A stretch of 64,000 nt of DNA from Ustulina deusta (taxonomy: Eukaryota; Ascomycota; Sordariomycetes; Xylariales; Xylariaceae). Under the pieces are notes generated by a model. The model ran no database searches. It was not told the DNA's origin and was given only the letters and a program-made list of their open reading frames with translations. This document shows, piece after piece, positions 33,510-46,000 of the stretch. Each line of letters starts with the position of its first letter. Position 1 is the stretch's first letter. Made by a program: the position numbers and the translations under genes. The stretch spans positions 434,001 to 498,000 of the forward strand of contig JAJNNX010000013.1 of assembly GCA_023159155.1 (NCBI GenBank), written 5' to 3'.

Positions 33510-36500
33510 CTTAAGGTAGGAGGGGCGATCGATTTGTGTATTCAGCGCAATTTAGTCGGAGGAATTCAGGTGTCAATTACTCTTCAATCAAGGTGTTGAG
33601 AGCTCGAAATTTTTAGTGGATCCCAATAGGTGGGTTCAGCAAGTCGGGAAAAGAATGATGGATCTGGCACTGATAGTGGGGCATCTTTCTTAGCTTAATG
33701 AGGGGTGATATGCCACCATATGTGTAATTCGGATGCATACAGGTATCCTACTTGGTAGTTAGGTATTTCGTACCGCTATTTTCCCCAGTGGCCCTCCATA
33801 TACTACCTACCCAGGTACCTCTACATGTAGTAGGTCGGTACATATAAGACGGAATAAGCTAAGACGCGAAAATATAACAACGGAGTTAGGGGGCGGAGGG
33901 GCAGCTTCACACACCTGTGCAACCGCCAGTCAGCACTTGATCTAAATATGTATCCAGCAACCATATCATTGCATTAGTTCCATAGGTACCTAGGTAATTA
34001 AGCCAACTCTTTTACATGTAGACCAATCCTCCCAACCTGCCTATAGATATAGTACAGTCCAGTCCTGAAAATCCCATGCCCATCCTGGAGGCACTGTTAC
34101 AATATCAGCTGCGGTCTGGCTGCAGCTGGAGTGCCAGCTTAGCACACTACTGCGCTTGGGAAGGATTCCAGCTAATGATGTGTAGTGCTAGCAGGGGCGG
34201 CTGCGAGCCTGCGACAGATCCGCAAACCAGAAACGAACGCGCTTTGCTTTGCCGCTGATCACCACGTCCCGGCAGCGGAAAGGCTTTGCTAGGCGTAGAT
34301 CTAGGCTCGTTGATTGGCCATTTGTCCTATATGCACATCTGCGATCGCCCAGAATCAGGTGAGGTTTACGCTGCCGCAGAGTGAGGCAAAATGAGGCCAG
34401 GCTATTTGTGAAACCGCTGCGCTGCAATACGACGCGCGCTTAATTAGAGGCTTCTCGCTCTTGACCCTCTTGACCTCGGACCGGACTAGGTAGACCGGCG
34501 CGCAATAAGAAATCGGTAGCGTTACAGCCCGTCGAGGAGCCCCTTGTGTTTCGACAAGGTATGGCATTTTCAATATATGTTTACGGCAAATCACCTTCCA
34601 AACCTCCACCGTCCGAATCAATGCCAGTCAGAAAATGACTCAGCCACTACAAACAATAATTCGTAATTTCTCTTCCGCCGCTGGTTCTCTCTGGGTGTTA
34701 TGGTCAATGTGGTGTTTACCGGCTGTAGATAGAGTACCTTTGGTTGATCAAAAGCTTCGACGTTGCAGATCTCCTTCCAAATTGACGCTTCGAGGGTGGA
34801 AACAACGGATATCTACTTATAGGTACAGTCGTAGAATTCGTCGATGTGTTTCGGAATTGTCCTAGGTATCCCTATTACCTACTGCACTTAGACTAGCTTG
34901 TTCAGCGCGATTCTGCCCAAGACGTTTTCTGCAGAAGCGAGGCATCGATAGGGCTTCCTTGCCTTAACCCCTGATGCATACGACCGTGCGTTTATTCTTC
35001 TTCGGAAGGGAGAGTAACACTGGGTAAGCAGCCACAGTCGCTTCGATCTCGTTACTGCTTATGCCTTGAAAAGAAGGAATATACGCTATGCCGCAATCAT
35101 GCTGCTCTTGTTCACTTGCTGTCTACACAATGTGCCCTATTATAAGGACGAGGTGTGCAAGAGGTTTCTCGACTCTGAATGTGGGACGCCCCTTTTCTCG
35201 GCGCATTGGGCGGCTTCGCCTCATGCTTCGGAAAACGGGTCTCCGACCGCTGTAGGTATTGACTAGTCTAGCTACCGGTTAGGTAGCGGGAGTTTCGTCA
35301 CGATACCTACTATACAACCAATTTAGGTAGTCATCCTTAGATCTCGGGTAACAATTTGTGTACACTCTCTGCTAGGTATCCTATATTCAAGCTGGATAAA
35401 TGAGCGGTGTCGAGTCCTCAATATACCATTATACATGTATTAGTAGGTACTGCTATGGTTCGTCATCCTAAATTAACCTATTAGCGTATAAAGATACTTA
35501 GTATACCTATTCGAGGCAGTACATTTGCTGCGGACGTCTCGGTAACCAAGTGTTCCCGGGGGCCTTTCTACTTCAATCCCTCCCATTATGAACCAGAAAC
35601 CCAATTATCTATGAGTCTCTTCGCCTTTGCAGAAGCTAGGAGGAGTGAGTCGCTTTATGGTAAAGTTTTCGCCGGGTGGTATCTCCTGAGTACTATATGA
35701 GATACTTACCTTACCTGCGAAGGGGACTCATATCTTTTTGATGAGCAGTACTAAGTTAGGTAGGTAATCGCAGTAGTGTGGTTGAACAGCCTACCAACTT
35801 AGGTAGAAGTAACCAACTGTTACCTACCAAGCCCTCTATTGCATTGTATGCGCATACTTACTTACACCACATCGCAGTATATGTACCTCCTACATTTTAT
35901 ATTGGTGTTGTAACCTACCTTGTGGGAATATAGCGCTGCGACAAGCCTTTGATTTCCCCTGTATCTCCCCCTACTCGGTGCCTGCACTAAAGGTACAGGT
36001 AATGAGCTGGGGGGCGAGGGGGCAGGGGGCAGGGGGCTGCAGGCGGTTGTCCCAAGAGTGACCTTCCAGCTTTCTAACCAATCCCGCGACCGAACCCCGC
36101 CAACAATGACCCTCCTTCACCCTTTTGGAATAATAACATCCCTTCTATTCCCTACCAGCCGTACCAGTTCTCGTCCTCTCCTCTACCTACACACACATTA
36201 CCACTGGGTAACCGCCTTTCCGATTGTGCGTCTAGCAACCACCGACAAAATCCATGTCCAACAAGTCAACAGATATCAGGCGCGCCCAAGTCGGTCACCG
36301 TCAATAAATACGCCTCGACCCCAGATTGCGAGCAACCATTGAGCCGCCCATCTATACCATCGTATTGAGAAGTTGTGGCCAACCCAGCACGGTGTCGAAT
36401 TCAAACCCGAACGATCGCCTTTCAACACCCGCCAACCCAACCGGCCCAGCAGTGTATGCGAGAGCCGCCCGTTCTTTTTACTCTGCATCGAGCGGTCCCA

Positions 36501-36768
36501 GGCATCTCGAGTCCCTCTTCTCCGTCGCTCACTTCCTTCTGATAGCGTCCCTCCGTGGTGCTAGCTGGATAATCGACACAACACTAGCTCAAGGCTCAAC
36601 TCGCCTCTGCCGCTAGAGCTTAGACGCTGAGAAATTATACGGCGGCGCTCTAGTCTCTTGAATTTCAATCAAGAGCGCCCATTCCTTGGATGCCGAATCG
36701 GTAGTGTTGAATCGAGCATACACTCACGATACGACGCTAAGCCAATCGATTAATACGCATTCTTTAAC
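33510..36768. other. Intergenic between divergent RPF1 and CLA4
   Basis: About 3.3 kb without a convincing gene. It has dense TACCTA/TAGGTA words (about 33750-34010 and 35270-35900) and GC-richer patches. From about 36050 it is C/T-rich, as expected of the CLA4 promoter and 5' UTR. Open frames at 36058-36616 overlap on both strands and look non-coding. Confidence 0.55.
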
Positions 36769-39691
36769 ATGTCAGCGCCAAATAGGTATGTACGATATCT
36801 TACCAACTAGTCATTTGTGACCCGAAACATCGGCCGATGCCTTCTCGCGGTTGCGGGACGTTGCCCTATTACCGCACCTCTGATTACGTCCTGCTGCGAT
36901 TGTCGAAATCAACAACCCAGGTTACAGCCTTAAGAACTCGCACGGTCATTTTGAAATTGCTCGAGAAATACTCCCATATGGTTCCAGGCACTGGCTAACC
37001 ATGTGTGCTCGTGATGGCAGTGTATATTCGAACAACCAGTTCATGAATCCCGGTCCGGCGCCTCGGCCGCCCGGCGACCGGCCACGACTTAATCTAACCC
37101 CTAATACGAACATGCCAGGAAGCATGGCAAATATGGTCGGGTCGCCCATAACGCGTACTGCCACTTCCACATATACCGGTTCAACAATTTCACTTCCTCT
37201 GGCTCGCGAACGATCAAACCAGACAGACGGGATGGGTGGTGTCGCCGTCATCAAAGAAGGCTGGGCACAAGTCAAGGAGAGTCGTAACTTTATCCAGCCA
37301 TGGAAACAGAAATACTTAATACTACGAAAGGAACACCTCGATTTCCACAAGACGGAAGGCGGCAAAGTATCCTACACTTTGTATCTTAAAGACGTAGTCA
37401 ATGTTGGTAGGGTCGAGGCTGCGGGCACCATTTTTGAGATAAAGAGGCACGCCAACGGATCATCCAATAGCCCCGGTGACGACGACAACTCGATCAGAAC
37501 CTTACATATAAGGGTCAAATCAGATGATGACCTTTACGACTGGATCGATCTCCTCTATGGTCGATGTCCAACCATGGGTGGGGTGAGCAATCCTACCAAC
37601 TTCTCACATGCTGTTCACGTTGGTTTCGATCCGCAAACCGGACAGTTTGTAGGATTACCGCCGGAGTGGTCCAAACTGCTGAACTCCTCTGCAATTACGA
37701 AAGAGGATTATGAACGGAACCCTCAAGCTGTTTTTGAGGTTCTAGACTTCTATTCGGATTTGACCAAGCGAGCGGAAAATCCCCAACAGTATTCCAGCCT
37801 AACACCGACTCCTCCTCCAGGTAGTCAGGGGAACAAGCAGCTTGGCTATAATGCTGGTGGAGCATCTGTTGCACCTCCTAGACCTCTTCCGCCGCAGCAA
37901 AAGAGTGGTTACGGTAATGCGCTCACGCAGCAGCAAAACGTACCTCCGCGGCCAGCACCACCCGAGAGTCCAACCCAGCAGCGACAACAAATGCAAGGTA
38001 TGGCGCCGAACTATGTCCCGCCGGATGCATCTCGAGAAGAGCAACGCTTGAGGCTAGAGCGGCAGCGGGAGATCGAAGAGCAGAATAGGCGAGATCAAGA
38101 AGCTTACAACGCCTCAATTCCCCAGAAGAAGACGCCTTTTGCTAAGCAGGAAATTGGTGGGTATGGCGGGACTTCTCCATCAGAGCGATATAATCCGTCG
38201 CGAGCGCCACCTCCCGCGCCGAAGCTCGCAAACCAGATGAATGGCCTTCGTGAAAAACAACGACCTGCCCCGCCACCGCCTACCACCTTATCCTCAAGAC
38301 CACCAATGGCCCAGCAACCTGGCATGAGCTCCGTGTCAATATCCCGGGACCCTCAGGGTAGTCAAGGCACACAACGTGTGCCACCCCGAGCTGATCAGTC
38401 GTCCCCCACGTCAAGATATCCTAACGTTAGCAACACGAACGGATCTACTCAACCCCGTACAAATGGCCAGAACCAGTCTCCATCCCGTCTTCCTGGCCCT
38501 TCCGTTAAGCCATTAAACGTTCCAGCGAAACCAAGTCAGCCCCAACAAAGCGATAGCGTCAAAGCTGCTGAAGCAGCTCTTACCGCCAAGCCTCCTCCTG
38601 AACGAAAGCAGGATGTCCGCATGTCAACAATGTCTGAGAAGGAGGTCATGGCTAAGCTAATAGAAGCCGTATCAAAAGATGACCCAAATATGTCTTATTC
38701 AAAACAAAAGAAAATTGGCCAGGGAGCTTCCGGATCGGTTTATGTTGCAAAGGTCAAGGAAGGTGCTGTCTCGCCAGTTGCCCGAGAAGTCCTAAAGAGT
38801 TCCGGACCTCGAGCTCAAGTTGCTATCAAACAGATGGATCTAGCGCACCAACCTCGTAAGGAACTAATCGTCAATGAAATCATGGTCATGAAGGATAGCA
38901 AGCATCGAAATATCGTTAATTTCCTCGATGCATTTCTTCGTAACAACAATTCGGAGTTGTGGGTTGTTATGGAATACATGGAGGGTGGTGCTTTGACGGA
39001 TGTTATTGATAATAACCCCGTCATCACTGAGGAGCAGATCTCAACAATTTGTCTTGAGGTAAGCCAAAATTCCCGACTTGTTGTTGCTTATTTGGGAGAT
39101 TAGCATTACTGACCATGTTTTTAGACGTGCCGAGGATTGCAGCATCTTCACTCCCAGAACATTATTCATCGCGATATCAAAAGCGACAACGTTCTGTTAG
39201 ACGCTCGCGGCAATGTGAAGATTAGTAAGTTGTTCAGCAATTCGAATTTCCTGTTAGATACGTTCGGCTAATAAGGCAAAGCCGATTTCGGATTCTGCGC
39301 CAAACTTACAGAGACTAAATCGAAGCGAGCCACTATGGTTGGCACGCCTTACTGGATGGCTCCTGAAGTCGTCAAGCAGAAAGAGTACGGTCCCAAGGTT
39401 GATATTTGGTCCTTGGGTATCATGGCGATCGAGATGATCGAGTCCGAGCCTCCCTACCTTAATGAAGAGCCTCTTAAAGCTCTCTATCTCATTGCAACCA
39501 ATGGCACGCCCCGCCTCAAGAAGCCAGAGAAACTCAGTAAGGAGCTGAAAGCTTTCCTGTCCGTCTGTCTGTGCGTCGATGTCAAGAGCCGTGCTTCTGC
39601 CGACGAGCTTCTTCAACACGATTTCCTGAAGCACGGCTGTGCATTACCAAGTCTCTCCGAGTTGCTCGCCTTCCGAAAGCACGCCAAATAA
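36769..39691 (+). CDS. CLA4: PAK-type kinase CLA4 (PH-CRIB-kinase)
   Basis: Four exons (plus): 36769-36785, 37021-39058, 39125-39224, 39282-39691, giving 854 aa. The first exon is only 17 nt (MSAPN plus two bases of a Ser codon) with a GTATGT donor. The acceptor at 37019-37020 is preceded 20 nt upstream by a GCTAAC branch site, so the ATG at 37001 is intronic. Domains in order are a PH domain at about 83-188, a CRIB Cdc42/Rac-binding motif ([14 protein letters not shown]) at 194-207, a long Pro/Gln-rich linker, and a Ser/Thr kinase at about 565-840. The kinase has the [10 protein letters not shown] loop, AIKQMD lysine, [16 protein letters not shown] and GTPYWMAPE. The family acts below Cdc42/Rac in polarity, septum formation and hyphal growth. 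At intron 3 the second AG (39280-39281) must be used to restore TDFGF. Confidence 0.94.
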
Positions 39692-40432
39692 ACACCTTTG
39701 ATGAATAGCGATACCCTATTTTTAGACTAGCTTAATAATGAGACGCAATGCGCGAGACAGCATGTCATGGTTGGAGTGTGCAGTTCTGGAATGACCGGCT
39801 TACTCTATTAGTGTTGCGGACATATTGGGCGGTTGCAATTCACCTGCATCACAAAATTTGATGGGACAGATGGCAAATATTTGGCACACATAGAGGGGCC
39901 TCGCATAGCAGTTACTATAAGGCCGGCGAAAATAGTTAGCGTTTCGTTATATATACCAACACATTTCATGCATTTTCCGCTACTGTGGCGCATACCGAGA
40001 ATCAGCTTGGCACAATTTAATAATAGTTTGGGGTCTCTTCTTCACGTGTACTAAAAGCAGAAGTTGCCTAATGACAGTTTTTTATTCTCATAACCCCCTA
40101 GGCTCTTAAGTTCACATAAGGTTCGCTGCCATAGATCCCAGTGCACTTATCAAGTAGGTAATGGCCATCTTATTAATGAATGATTACGCTGCGAAATATC
40201 ATTACTTACCTCCCAACTCAAAAAAAAGCTTTTACTGCCTCCTGGCTAACACAAAAAAAGCAAAGCACTAATTACTCAAAAGGTTATGGTAAAACATCGT
40301 ATATTAAAACATTTAGACGGCTAGATAGAGAGAGTAAACATTTGAGTAACCAACGAGACATGGAAATCAGTTCAGGATCACAACTACGTTCTGCCTAGGC
40401 GATGGAAACTACACGAGGAGAGAGAAGGAGGC
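39692..40432. other. Intergenic between convergent CLA4 and the Nudix gene
   Basis: About 740 bp, AT-rich toward 40180-40330, with A-tracts. No gene is seen. It probably holds both 3' UTRs. Confidence 0.6.
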
Positions 40433-41908
40433 TTAGGAGAATCCCGGAAAGCTGCTCGAGTTCAGGTTAGGCTGGCTCGTCCCGGTCATCGTCCCTGCGC
40501 TCGGCTTTAGTCTAGGCCGCTTGGTTGCGTACTCTGGCCCTCTGTCATTGATTAGAGGTGGGACGAACGGGGACATCAGAGTTTTCATGCTGCTTTCCGG
40601 TGCCGGTGCCGGTGCCGGTGCAGGCATGCCCGAAAGGCAGGCTTCGGGTGCGACTGACGCTGGGCCGAGTTGACCCTTGGATGAAACTTCGACGAATGGA
40701 GGCCGAACGATTGATGGCAAGATTTTGTTCTGAGCCATAGGCGGGGCTTTGCTTGTGGGCTCTGCGGCGGGCTTGGCGGCTCCAAAGCGGAAAAGACGAG
40801 AGAATGAGCTTGTAGCCGGGGCTGCTTGTTTCTCCTTACCTTCGTCTTCTTGCTGGCTGGTGGCCGACGTCGTGCTGAGTTTGTCTAACATGGAAGAGAG
40901 GTTTGAGGGCCACTTCCAGGTGTTTGAGAAGGGGGGTTTGTTAGTCGCCTCCTCGGGTTTCTTCTCTCCTACCTCTGTCTCGCTCTGCGCAGGGGTTTGC
41001 TGCACTGGGGTAGGGAGCGCCGGAATTTGTTGAACTTGACCGGCAGCAGTGATGTTAGCAGAGCTGTTAGGTAGAGGGGTCTGCTCAGGAGAGTGTACTC
41101 GACCAGAGGAAATCGGGCTGGCACTGGTGCGTGTTGAAAGTTCTCCGAAGAATCGGCCGGCACGAAAACTAGATGTAGGCGCCTGTTCGATGCTAGGTGG
41201 ACTATTATACTGTAACTGACTAACACTGGTCATGTTGTTATTGCTCATTGGAGCTTCTTCTGGGGCAGAGGCATTGCCGTTGACATCGGTCATGGCAGCA
41301 TCACCCTCTACATGTATTCCGTCGGATACACCTTCTAAATTTTGGGGAGCCTGTATATTTCGTGCCTGTAGCAACATTGGCAAAACTTCAGTGCGAAGCG
41401 TATGTTCAAGCATCTGGCGATCCTCTTGAATGAATTGTATGAGGTTACTTGGAAGCGCATCCAATGTAAACCATTGAGATCTTACGGATTCAAGACAGCA
41501 CGAAGCCGGTGCTTGGCCATCCTTTGGATTATACTCAGCGAAGATATATGTGTAATGCAGATACTTATGGCCTCCGTGGTCATGTTTATACTGCAGGCCG
41601 AGCACATTGAGCTCATCAGGCTTGATGTTGTACTCCTCTCGCGCTTCACGATAAGCTGTGGCCAGCGGGTCTTCTCCGATGCTGTTGGCGAAACCGCCAA
41701 TAAAAGCGAAGGTGCCCCCAGCTGTAACCGCCGGAGAGCGAAGATCAAGTAACAGCTCCAGCTGCGAGGATGTGTTCAGTCTGACTAAAACAAACCCTAC
41801 TGCTGGCGTGTTCAATCGATGTTCGTGACCGGAATGACAGCGAACATCTTTCCGCTTACGGTATGGCAGCTGGTATTCTTGCAACCACAAAGGAGTTTCG
41901 TCAGCCAT
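40433..41908 (-). CDS. Nudix hydrolase-domain protein with long disordered C-terminus
   Basis: Single exon, 491 aa. Residues about 30-190 form a Nudix fold. The Nudix box lies at about 71-95 and contains GGFANSIGED then REAREEY, so the catalytic RE-x2-EE glutamates are present. The spacing between the first Gly and Glu is one residue longer than the classical GX5E. Such enzymes hydrolyse nucleoside diphosphates linked to another group; substrate cannot be predicted. From about residue 190 to the end the protein is Ser/Pro/Thr/Gln-rich and probably disordered, including a PAPAPAPAP run. That tail is long for a Nudix protein. The start is followed at once by conserved-looking sequence, and a 21-bp minisatellite lies 15 bp upstream of the ATG. 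It is divergent with CTR9. Confidence 0.88.
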   Translation of the reverse strand: MADETPLWLQEYQLPYRKRKDVRCHSGHEHRLNTPAVGFVLVRLNTSSQLELLLDLRSPAVTAGGTFAFIGGFANSIGEDPLATAYREAREEYNIKPDELNVLGLQYKHDHGGHKYLHYTYIFAEYNPKDGQAPASCCLESVRSQWFTLDALPSNLIQFIQEDRQMLEHTLRTEVLPMLLQARNIQAPQNLEGVSDGIHVEGDAAMTDVNGNASAPEEAPMSNNNMTSVSQLQYNSPPSIEQAPTSSFRAGRFFGELSTRTSASPISSGRVHSPEQTPLPNSSANITAAGQVQQIPALPTPVQQTPAQSETEVGEKKPEEATNKPPFSNTWKWPSNLSSMLDKLSTTSATSQQEDEGKEKQAAPATSSFSRLFRFGAAKPAAEPTSKAPPMAQNKILPSIVRPPFVEVSSKGQLGPASVAPEACLSGMPAPAPAPAPESSMKTLMSPFVPPLINDRGPEYATKRPRLKPSAGTMTGTSQPNLNSSSFPGFS

Positions 41909-41922
41909 TGCGTGAGTCTAAC

Positions 41923-42031
41923 AGAAGATATGAAGTCAAGAAGAGAAGATATGAAGTCAAGAAGAGAAGATATGAAGTCAAGAAGAGAAGATATGAAGTC
42001 AAGAAGAGAAGATATGAAGTCAAGAAGAGAA
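41923..42031. repeat. Minisatellite, five perfect 21-bp units
   Basis: The unit TATGAAGTCAAGAAGAGAAGA-like (21 bp, purine-rich on the plus strand) is repeated about 5.2 times without a mismatch, with unit starts at 41929, 41950, 41971, 41992 and 42013. Because 21 is a multiple of three, each strand is open through the array. It ends 15 bp upstream of the Nudix start codon, so it probably lies in that gene's 5' UTR, where it reads as a pyrimidine-rich tract. Confidence 0.95.
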
Positions 42032-43047
42032 GTAGAGGTGCCTCGGGATTCTGGTAGAGTAGAGTCCTGTGCCGGGTTTACTGGCCTAGGTAGTTTGCGA
42101 TGGTGTGTGATTTCGTACAGCAAGCCCTTCCTGATGGCTGCTGCTATTTATATCCCGATCAACTAATCATTAGGGGGCAGCGATACAACAAGGATGAAAG
42201 AAGATTGGGTGTTAAAACATTGTCCTGGGATACAATGCTCTTGTTCTCTGTTCTCTGTTGTTATTATTGCTGGACTATCAAAGAACTGTGTTCAAAAGAC
42301 TCCTTTCTCAATTGACTAATGCACTTACTACCTTATCTAGTAATGTTAAGTTTGTTGTTGAGCCTAACACGCGCTTTATGGATCCAACTATCTCTACCTA
42401 GAAGTAGGTACCTAGAGGGGGAAAGTTACCTAGTACTGGTTCATACTTACATGTACTTACCTTTGAATCTGCAGAGATACCATCATTCACCATTCCTACA
42501 AGTATCTACCTACATACCCAAGTGGTTGGGTGGCTCGTGCGCATACCACCTGCGCTAACCTTATCTAGATAATTATACTTACCTAATGTACAGTGAGTGT
42601 ACATACGCTAGTTCCCGCCCCTCTGTATCCCGAGGTGGGTTCCAGTCAATCACTTGCATCCCAGGCCGGCTCTCCACCAGTAATCCGTAAGTGCCCAGCC
42701 TTAAATTTGTTTGGTCAGCCTTGCACGCGGTCGACCATCCTTGAAGCTACCTCAGTAGGTATCTATCTATCTAGACTATCCGGCTCCCATCTCTTTTGGT
42801 TTTATCATCCAACCTGGTCCCGACCGCGCTGCATTCGACCTGCGAAGGTGTGAGGTGTGGTGGCTATGGAAATGATTCGCGCACTGCGACTTTAGTTTCT
42901 GGCTCTGTCTTCTTGACATGTCCGTCGACACGACGCCCATCCCTCCTGTCTAATCCATTCCATCGCGTCGCATCGCCTCTTCTCCGTCGCTCTCCTCCAT
43001 CCTCTGCGATTCTGCGCTCTCCGACCTCCTTGTTCTCTTCGCCTGCC
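42032..43047. promoter_or_regulatory. Shared divergent promoter region of the Nudix gene and CTR9
   Basis: About 1 kb between the minisatellite and the CTR9 start. TACCTA words cluster at 42400-42580. The last 150 bp before the CTR9 ATG are C/T-rich, typical of a fungal 5' UTR. The open frame that runs upstream of 43048 reflects this composition rather than coding. Confidence 0.5.
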
Positions 43048-46000
43048 ATGGCGACTACCAACGCCACACGCAATGGCCATCTCAACGGCGCGACCAACGG
43101 CGCAGCTTCCGCCCAAGCTGCCAGCAAACGGTTTTCTGATATCCCCGGCACCATCGAAGTTCCGGTCCAGGAAGACGACGACTTTATCAATGTCGAGATC
43201 GATCTCAACAACCTCGTCGACGACCCCACAGAGCTCTGTGACATGTTCGAGAATGAGCACACTGCGCGTCTCTATTGGATGACAATAGCCCTTGCCTACG
43301 CAAAGCAGAACAAGACCGACCGTGCCATCGAGGTCCTGAATCGTGGTAGCAATGCCATGCAGGATACAACGCCCCTGGAGAAGCTGAGCCTCATCAGTTG
43401 TGTTTGCTGGATGTACCTGCGCAAGAGTCGAGAAGCGCCCCGTGTCCCCCCCGAGGGTGCTCTTTTATCTGAAGCAAAGACTAAAGACCACTACCTCCAG
43501 CTTGCCACCTCGTCACTCAACGAAGCCTCCCGCATAAACCCGGCCTTTCCTCCACTCTTCTTGGCCCGCGGCGTTCTTCAGCTTCTCAAGGCATCGCTAC
43601 AGGCGCCTTCGAAAGCTGCTGCTGGTGGCCCCATTGACCAAGCCAAAGCCGACCTCCTCAAAGGTGCATTGAAGTCGTTCGAGCAGGCTAGCAAAGTCTC
43701 ACAAGGCAAGAATATGCTGGCCTTGATGGGCAAAGCACGTGCATTGTATGGCCTTGGCAACTACAAAGATGCTCTAACGGCATACCAAGATGCCCTATTA
43801 AAGACGCCAGATCTTGTTGATCCGGATCCGCGCATTGGCATTGGCTGTTGCCTTTGGCAACTTGGCTATAAGGACGACGCAAAACAAGCTTGGGTAAGGT
43901 CCCTCGAGCTTAACCCGGAGTCCAAGGCCCTTATACTCCTTGGCCTGCACTATCTCGACGCCAGCAGCAAAGTCCCCACTCAGAGCCCCGAATTCATCAA
44001 GCTCTACAAGAAGGCTATGACCGACTTCACTCAGAAGTCCTTCAAGATTGACAAAAACCAACCGTTAACCTGCGCCACGTTTGCCGGTTACTTCCTATCC
44101 AGTAAGAACCTCTCTCACGTAGACTCGCTAGCAAACAAGGCAATTCAGTACACCGACGTGAATGCCATTGCGAGTGATGGATGGTACCTGCTAGCAAAGA
44201 AGGAGCACTACAGCGGAAATGTAGAGACCGCCACGGACTACTATCGGCGTGCTGATGAAGCCAGAGGCGGCCTGGAGAGAGGCTACCTCCCGGCAAAATT
44301 CGGCGTGGCCCAGCTATCCGTGCTCAATAATGATCTCGGTGAGGCAAAGCTTCGCCTCGAGAAAATCATTCAACCAGCCGGCAAACATGAGCGCAATTAC
44401 GAAGCCATGATCCTCTTAGGTACATTATATGCAGAAGAAGTCTTCTCAAACCAACATGCCGCCACCAAAGAGGATAAGTCGGCAGAGATGCGCAAAGCTA
44501 TTGACTACTTAGAACAAGTTCGCACAGCTTGGAAAGATCCGAAGAAGAACCTCTCACCGGATTCTTCTATTCTCTTAAATCTAGCTCGTCTATATGAGAG
44601 CAGCCAACCAGAGAAAGCGTTACAATGCCTTCTCCAAGTCGAACAACTTGAGTTGGATCAGATTCCTTCTTCTGAACACCCAGACGAAATCGAGGATCCG
44701 TCCGAGTTACGCAATGCTCTTAGAAAGAATCTTTCACCCCAGCTTCTGAATAATATTGGCTGTTTCTATTCTCAGGCTGAAAAGCACGGCCCGGCGACCG
44801 ACATGTTCCAGGCAGCTTTGAGCTCCTGCATGCGAATTGGGGAAAAGGGTGAAGATATGGATACCGACGCTTTAGTTACGACTATTAGTTTCAATCTTGG
44901 TCGAAGCTACGAGTCTCAGGGTCTTATAGACAAAGCAATAGAAGTCTACGAACAGTTGATCGCACGTCATGACGACTACACAGACGCCCAAGCACGGTTG
45001 GCTTATATCAAATTGCGTAAGAATCCCAACAAGGAGGGCCCTGACGCTGTGGCAAAACTCTATCAAGCAAACTCAGCCGACTTAGAGGTTCGTGCTTTGT
45101 ACGGTTGGTATCTTGGACGGGTCAATTCGCGCAAGAAGTTTGCGAACGTCAACGAGGATCCCGAGTTGAGGCATTACAAGCACACTCTCCAGAACTATGA
45201 CAAGCATGATAGATACGCTTTGATTGGTATGGGTAATTTGTACATGATGGCTGCTAGGGAAATGCGACGGGAGACGGAACAAGAGAAACAAAAACGATCT
45301 GCCACATACACTCGCGCGGTGGAATTCTTTGACAAGGCGCTACAGCTAGATCCTAAAAACGCCCACGCTGCGCAGGGCGTCGCCATCGCGCTCATCGAGG
45401 ATAAGAAGGACTACACTAATGCACTTCCGATCTTCTTGAAGGTACGCGAAACCATCAAGGATGCTAACGTCTATATTAATATCGGCCACACCTATGCGGA
45501 ACTACGTCAGTTTTCTAAGGCAATTGAAAACTACGAGGTTGCATTATCAAAAGAGGGCAAGAGCAACGACCCAAGTATCTTGGCATGCCTGGGACGAACG
45601 TGGCTTAACCGAGGCCGGCATGAGCGAAACCTCGACGCTTTCAAGACAGCCTTGAGCTACGCAAAGAAGGTATGGTCACCAAGGCGTAAGCCTGTATCGT
45701 AGGCAGCAAAGCTAACTATGCATTTTAAGGCTCTTGAAGTCTCATCAGAGCAAGTCCACTTCAAGTTCAATGTTGCATTCGTACAGATTCAACTGGTTCA
45801 GCATATTATGAATGTGCCTGAGACTCAGCGCACCCTCGTTCAATTAGAGGAGGCCATGGAAGGCCTCGAAGCAGCTATTGTGGCTCTTGATGAGATTGCG
45901 CAACATCCACAGCCTCCATATCCCAAGGTCGATGTGGAACAGCGCGCGAACATGGCACGGAACACGCAGCGCAAGCAGCTTGGACGGCAAATCGAAAGTC

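Noticed and set aside
42796..43047. Upstream extension of the CTR9 frame
   Set aside because: The extension begins at a TTG, not an ATG, and encodes Pro/Ser/Arg-rich sequence of 5' UTR type. The ATG at 43048 has the better context and matches the orthologue N-terminus.
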